Shown here: positions 42,018-45,024 of the stretch, piece by piece
Position numbering within the stretch: position 1 is the stretch's first letter
Layout of the letters: each line of letters opens with the position of its first letter
Assembly: GCA_031363085.1 (NCBI GenBank)
Contig: JANLTU010000044.1
Coordinates: forward strand, 1-45,024
Length of the DNA stretch: 45,024 bases
Reading direction: 5' to 3'
Source: UBA6921 sp031363085
GTDB lineage: Bacteria; Pseudomonadota; Gammaproteobacteria; SG8-11
The notes under the pieces: model-generated
Told to the model about the DNA's origin: nothing
Database searches by the model: none
What the model saw: the letters and a program-made list of their open reading frames with translations, nothing else
Program-made: the position numbers and the translations under genes

Positions 42018-43372
42018 CGTTATCGCTCAACACCCGCGTCATCGCCGCAGCGGCGATTGTGATGGTGTGTTTTTTCGGCATTGCCGGCTGGACGCTGCAA
42101 TCCATTTATTACCGTGACATCCTCACCGCGTTGCAAGACCGCTTGCAAAGCGACGCCTATGTACTCATTGCCGCATCTGAGCTGGATGACAACGGCGAAT
42201 TGAGCATGTCGTTCCTGCTTCCCGACACGCGTTTTTTTGCGGCTCATTCCACTCTCTATGCGCAGATCAGCGGCAATGAAAACGGTCAAGCATGGCAATC
42301 GGCATCACTCGCCCGCACCAGTATTCCGTTTGCGAAAAATTTGGCCAGCGCAGAACGGCGCTGGGAACGACTCAATACCAGCGACGGCCAAGCCATTTAC
42401 GCATTCAGCCTGGGCGTGGCCTTGGAGGGTAGCAGCGCCAAGCAAAATATTTTTACCGTCAGCGTCGCAACCGACTTGCGCGATTTTACGCGGCGCATGG
42501 CACGCTTCCAGCGCAATTTGTGGCTCTGGCTGGGTGGCGTCACGGCGCTGCTGCTGGTGGTGCAGAGCATGATTCTGCGCTGGGGATTAATGCCGCTGAC
42601 TCGCGTTGCCAACGAACTGCGTGCCATCGAAAAAGGCCATCGCGCATCGCTCGGCGGCGACTACCCGCGTGAATTGCATGCGCTCACTGAAAATATCAAC
42701 ACCTTGATCCGTAATCGCCACGAACATATCGAACGCTACCGTAATACCCTAGGCGATTTGGCCCATAGCCTGAACACGCCACTGGCGGTGTTGCGCGGCA
42801 TCAGTGAAACCAAGTCTGATCTCAACATCGCCGCAGATACGTTGCGTGAACAAGTCGAATATATGTCAAGCATTGTCTCCTATCAGTTACAAAAAGCGGC
42901 TGCGTCAGGCAGCGGTGCGCTCACCGCACCGGTCGCAGTTCAGCCGATCACGATGAAAATCGTCAACACCCTGAACAAGGTGTATGCGGAAAAAAACGTG
43001 CAATGCAGCGTCGATATCGAAAGTAGTACGATTTTTCACGGCGACCCCGGCGACCTCATGGAGCTACTCGGCAACCTGCTCGACAATGCGTTCAAATGGA
43101 GTACACGACGCGTGCAGTTACACGCCATGATGTCGAGCCAGGCGGAGAAGAAAATTTTGAATTTTGTTATTGATGACGACGGGCCAGGAATACCGTCGCA
43201 TATGATTGATCGCGTCATGGATCGCGGTGTGCGTGCAGACCCATCAACGGTCGGTCACGGCATTGGCCTCGCGGTGGTGCGCGATATCGTCAAGCTGTAC
43301 AACGGCACGCTGCTTATCAGTCAGAATCCAGCCGGAGGCACCCGCGTTGCAGCGACGCTGCGCAGCATGTGA
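42014..43372 (+). CDS. phoQ: Sensor histidine kinase, PhoQ-like
   Basis: A 452-residue inner-membrane kinase. Two membrane segments (about 9-29, VIAAAAIVMVCFFGIAGW, and about 172-190, WLWLGGVTALLLVVQSM) bracket a periplasmic sensor of about 140 residues. HAMP is followed by the box GDLAHSLNTPLAVLRG, whose HSLNTPL form is characteristic of PhoQ relatives, then LLGNLLDNAFKWS and DDDGPGIP. The sensor lacks the long acidic cluster of enteric PhoQ as far as I can see, so Mg sensing should not be assumed. It starts with GTG overlapping the phoP stop. Confidence 0.88.
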   Translation: MTLSLNTRVIAAAAIVMVCFFGIAGWTLQSIYYRDILTALQDRLQSDAYVLIAASELDDNGELSMSFLLPDTRFFAAHSTLYAQISGNENGQAWQSASLARTSIPFAKNLASAERRWERLNTSDGQAIYAFSLGVALEGSSAKQNIFTVSVATDLRDFTRRMARFQRNLWLWLGGVTALLLVVQSMILRWGLMPLTRVANELRAIEKGHRASLGGDYPRELHALTENINTLIRNRHEHIERYRNTLGDLAHSLNTPLAVLRGISETKSDLNIAADTLREQVEYMSSIVSYQLQKAAASGSGALTAPVAVQPITMKIVNTLNKVYAEKNVQCSVDIESSTIFHGDPGDLMELLGNLLDNAFKWSTRRVQLHAMMSSQAEKKILNFVIDDDGPGIPSHMIDRVMDRGVRADPSTVGHGIGLAVVRDIVKLYNGTLLISQNPAGGTRVAATLRSM

Positions 43373-43501
43373 CACAATTCACTAATACACTGATCTATAA
43401 CACACGTTAGCAAACTAATTTTATCTGTAACGATGTAGAATCTGCGGCGCGTACCGATACAGGTTTGTCGGTTAATGCTCGTGATCACGTAGTCGATTGC
43501 G

Positions 43502-43574
43502 TTGACTGGAAAAACATATTAGTTTACATAGACTTTGACGCACTGCCTGTGGCACTTTAATAACACAGGCGGTG
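43502..43574 (+). promoter_or_regulatory. Promoter and leader hairpin of pbpG
   Basis: TTGACT (43502-43507) and TACATA (43525-43530) are 17 bases apart. Just downstream, CACTGCCTGTG (43541-43551) and CACAGGCGGTG (43564-43574) can form an 11-bp stem with one G-T mismatch position, at the very start of the transcript. No gene lies between 43373 and 43609. Confidence 0.5.
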
Positions 43575-43609
43575 TAATCATTGAAAATTAACAAGGGTAC
43601 AGAAACACG

Positions 43610-44575
43610 ATGCGCCGAATCACGATCACTCTGGTGTGCTTGCTACTGAGTTCCGCGTCGTTTGCGTTATCCGTTGACGATGCCGTAGGAACCGCCCCCT
43701 TGAAGCAAACCTACACGCAGCGAAATCATCGCCCAAGCTACGACGCCCGTGAACGCGTCCGCCCGGTTTATCGTCGCCCCAAGCACGAAACTTTGCAAAG
43801 TCAGCAAATGAGTAAATTGCGCCTCGCTTCGGCCTCTGCGTTGGTCATTGATCAAACCAACGGCGCCATGCTTTACGGCAAGAACATCGGCGCGCGCCAA
43901 CCCATCGCATCCATCACCAAACTGATGACCGCCATGGTCGTGCTCGACGGCCATCAAGCGCTTGACGAAAAGCTCAGCGTCACCGAAGACGATGTCGATC
44001 ACATCAAGTTTTCAACTTCACGCCTGACGGTAGGCTCGGTCTTGACCCGTTTCGAATTACTGCAACTGGCACTGATGTCGTCTGAAAATCGCGCGGCGTC
44101 AGCGCTTGCGCGTAACTATCCCGGCGGCTTAGAACCCTTCGTTGAAGCCATGAATGCCAAAGCAAAAGCCATTAGCATGGACGATTCCACGTTTGCCGAC
44201 GCGTCCGGCCTGGATCAACGCAACACCTCCACGGCCTCTGACCTGGCTCGCATGGTTAGCGCCGCCTACGGATACGATGTGATACGCCAAGTCTCGACAA
44301 CGCAATCTTACATTGTCGAAACCGACAACTACCGCCCCACACAATATCGCAACACCAATGCGCTAATCAGCAACAAGGATTGGGATATCGGCCTGAGCAA
44401 AACCGGTTTCATCCGCGAAGCCGGCCATTGCTTGGTAATGCAGGCACAAATTTCCACGCGCAACTTGATCATCATCTTGCTCGACGGCCAAGGCAAAATG
44501 ACGCGTGTCGGCGATGCCAATCGCATCAAAAAATGGCTTGAAAAAAACCAATTTAAAGGCAATCAAGTCGGCTAA
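43610..44575 (+). CDS. pbpG: D-alanyl-D-alanine endopeptidase (PBP7 type)
   Basis: A 321-residue periplasmic peptidoglycan hydrolase that cuts cross-links between peptide stems. A signal peptide (ITITLVCLLLSSASFA) is followed by a basic spacer of about 50 residues. The penicillin-binding domain has all three motifs: IASITKLMTAMV (SxxK), MSSENRAAS (SxN) and LSKTGFIREAG (KTG). There is no C-terminal PBP5-type domain. AAGGG precedes the ATG. The stop codon TAA falls inside the first arm of the palindromic repeat that starts at 44572, so the native C-terminus may have been altered by that insertion. Confidence 0.93.
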   Translation: MRRITITLVCLLLSSASFALSVDDAVGTAPLKQTYTQRNHRPSYDARERVRPVYRRPKHETLQSQQMSKLRLASASALVIDQTNGAMLYGKNIGARQPIASITKLMTAMVVLDGHQALDEKLSVTEDDVDHIKFSTSRLTVGSVLTRFELLQLALMSSENRAASALARNYPGGLEPFVEAMNAKAKAISMDDSTFADASGLDQRNTSTASDLARMVSAAYGYDVIRQVSTTQSYIVETDNYRPTQYRNTNALISNKDWDIGLSKTGFIREAGHCLVMQAQISTRNLIIILLDGQGKMTRVGDANRIKKWLEKNQFKGNQVG

Positions 44576-44719
44576 GAGCCAGTTCAAGATTTTTCTGGAG
44601 GGATGCAGTGCGAGGCAAAACGGAACTCAAAAACGCAGCATACACGCAGTATGTGAGTATTTTGGGTTCCATTTTAACGCTGCAATGCGCCCTCCAGAGA
44701 GATCTTGAATAGGCTCTAA
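44572..44719. repeat. MITE-like palindromic element at the pbpG end
   Basis: The left end TAAGAGCCAGTTCAAGATT is nearly complementary to the right end GATCTTGAATAGGCTCTAA. The arms continue through CTGGAGGG / CCCTCCAG and GGAACTCAAAA / TTTTGGGTTCC to a GCATAC-ACGCA-GTATGT centre near 44645. Similar AGCCTGTTCAAGATCTC elements are widespread in beta- and gammaproteobacterial intergenic regions, by my recollection. Confidence 0.75.
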
Positions 44720-44752
44720 CTGTTCGCTCACCGAACGAAATCTGTAGTCCAA

Positions 44753-44878
44753 TCAACCCACTTTGTTAGCGCGCTCGCCCACTCGAAATATCAAGTACTC
44801 CTCGCAGTGGCGCGTCTGTAGATCGACGCATACCACCTTCGCGCACTGTTGCTGCGCCTCCATATCGGTCCCACACAT
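44753..44878 (-). CDS. Small hypothetical protein
   Basis: A 41-codon frame reading MCGTDMEAQQQCAKVVCVDL and ending FRVGERANKVG. Three of its four Cys lie in the first half and the composition looks protein-like, with alternating strand residues. It lies 19 bases downstream of the partial gene at the right edge, same strand, and ends just before the palindromic repeat. No ribosome binding site is clear and I recognise no family. Confidence 0.35.
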   Translation of the reverse strand: MCGTDMEAQQQCAKVVCVDLQTRHCEEYLIFRVGERANKVG

Positions 44879-44897
44879 TTGAACCTAAAAACGGCAG

Positions 44898-45024
44898 TTA
44901 ACCTGCGGTCTCGTTTGCCAACAGGAGCGGCGGCCCCGCTGTTGCGAGCATAAATTTCTCGAACGCACGGGCGAGGATGGCGCGTAGTCGTTGGGTATCC
45001 GTCAACTGCTCCGCAGTGGTTTTC
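44898..45024 (-). CDS. C-terminal end of a gene entering from the right edge
   Basis: 41 codons before a TAA (44898-44900), starting outside the window. The peptide includes QLTDTQRLRAILARAFEKFM and ends LLLANETAG. The balanced amphipathic helix and Leu/Ala content support coding. The product cannot be identified from this piece. Confidence 0.45.
   Translation of the reverse strand, partial: KTTAEQLTDTQRLRAILARAFEKFMLATAGPPLLLANETAG

Noticed and set aside
1..45024. CRISPR array
   Set aside because: No series of regularly spaced short repeats was seen; the only repeats are pairs or palindromes.

Overview
The window looks like a gammaproteobacterial chromosome of moderately high GC. The evidence is the FleQ/FleS/FleR-FliEFGHI flagellar order, the TrpS-ScpA-ScpB-RluB block with a neighbouring M50 protease, a DUF6763-type protein, a PhoP/PhoQ-like pair, and secreted proteins with IPTL-CTERM or PEP-CTERM sorting tails. 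I cannot name a species; no rRNA is present. All identifications come from reading motifs, not from a database search.

Layout. Positions 1-2000 are mobile-element debris: two ~135-bp direct repeats, palindromic repeats, a Tn3-type transposase N-terminal scrap and a broken serine resolvase, with an intact VapD toxin/DUF5397-type antitoxin pair between them. Positions 2200-7170 form a disturbed surface-protein region: a doubly broken IPTL-CTERM gene, a secreted PhoD-like phosphatase, a PEP-CTERM gene whose frame runs on through the antisense of a DUF433 antitoxin, and a ~100-bp stray copy of the phoD 3' end. A small coupled ORF and a lipoprotein follow.

Positions 8150-13780 hold priA with an upstream DnaA-box cluster, a PilZ-like gene, a Nudix hydrolase and a SoxB-like metallophosphoesterase. 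Positions 13980-23190 are one leftward flagellar block: fleQ, then fleS-fleR-fliE-fliF-fliG-fliH-fliI behind a clear sigma-54 promoter. FleQ keeps the LFRS c-di-GMP contact motif. fliJ, expected after fliI, is absent; the SoxB-like gene stands next instead.

Positions 23400-33260 are rich in signalling genes, with a tRNA-Arg(CCU) at the left: a REC-GGDEF-EAL protein with a degenerate EAL domain, a divergent REC-GAF-histidine kinase broken by two compensating frameshifts, a triple-PAS histidine kinase coupled to a lone receiver, a histidine phosphatase, a double thioredoxin-fold periplasmic protein and a GGEEF diguanylate cyclase. A plausible link is that these set c-di-GMP, which FleQ reads.

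Positions 33280-44575 are mostly housekeeping: rluB, scpB, scpA, trpS, M50 protease, DUF6763, triple-BON protein, DUF2934 protein, HIT hydrolase, S24-like protein, cytochrome c, phoP/phoQ and pbpG. Two related MITE-like palindromes lie at 37044-37173 and 44572-44719; the second supplies the pbpG stop codon. A partial gene enters from the right edge. No CRISPR array, rRNA or complete insertion sequence was seen.
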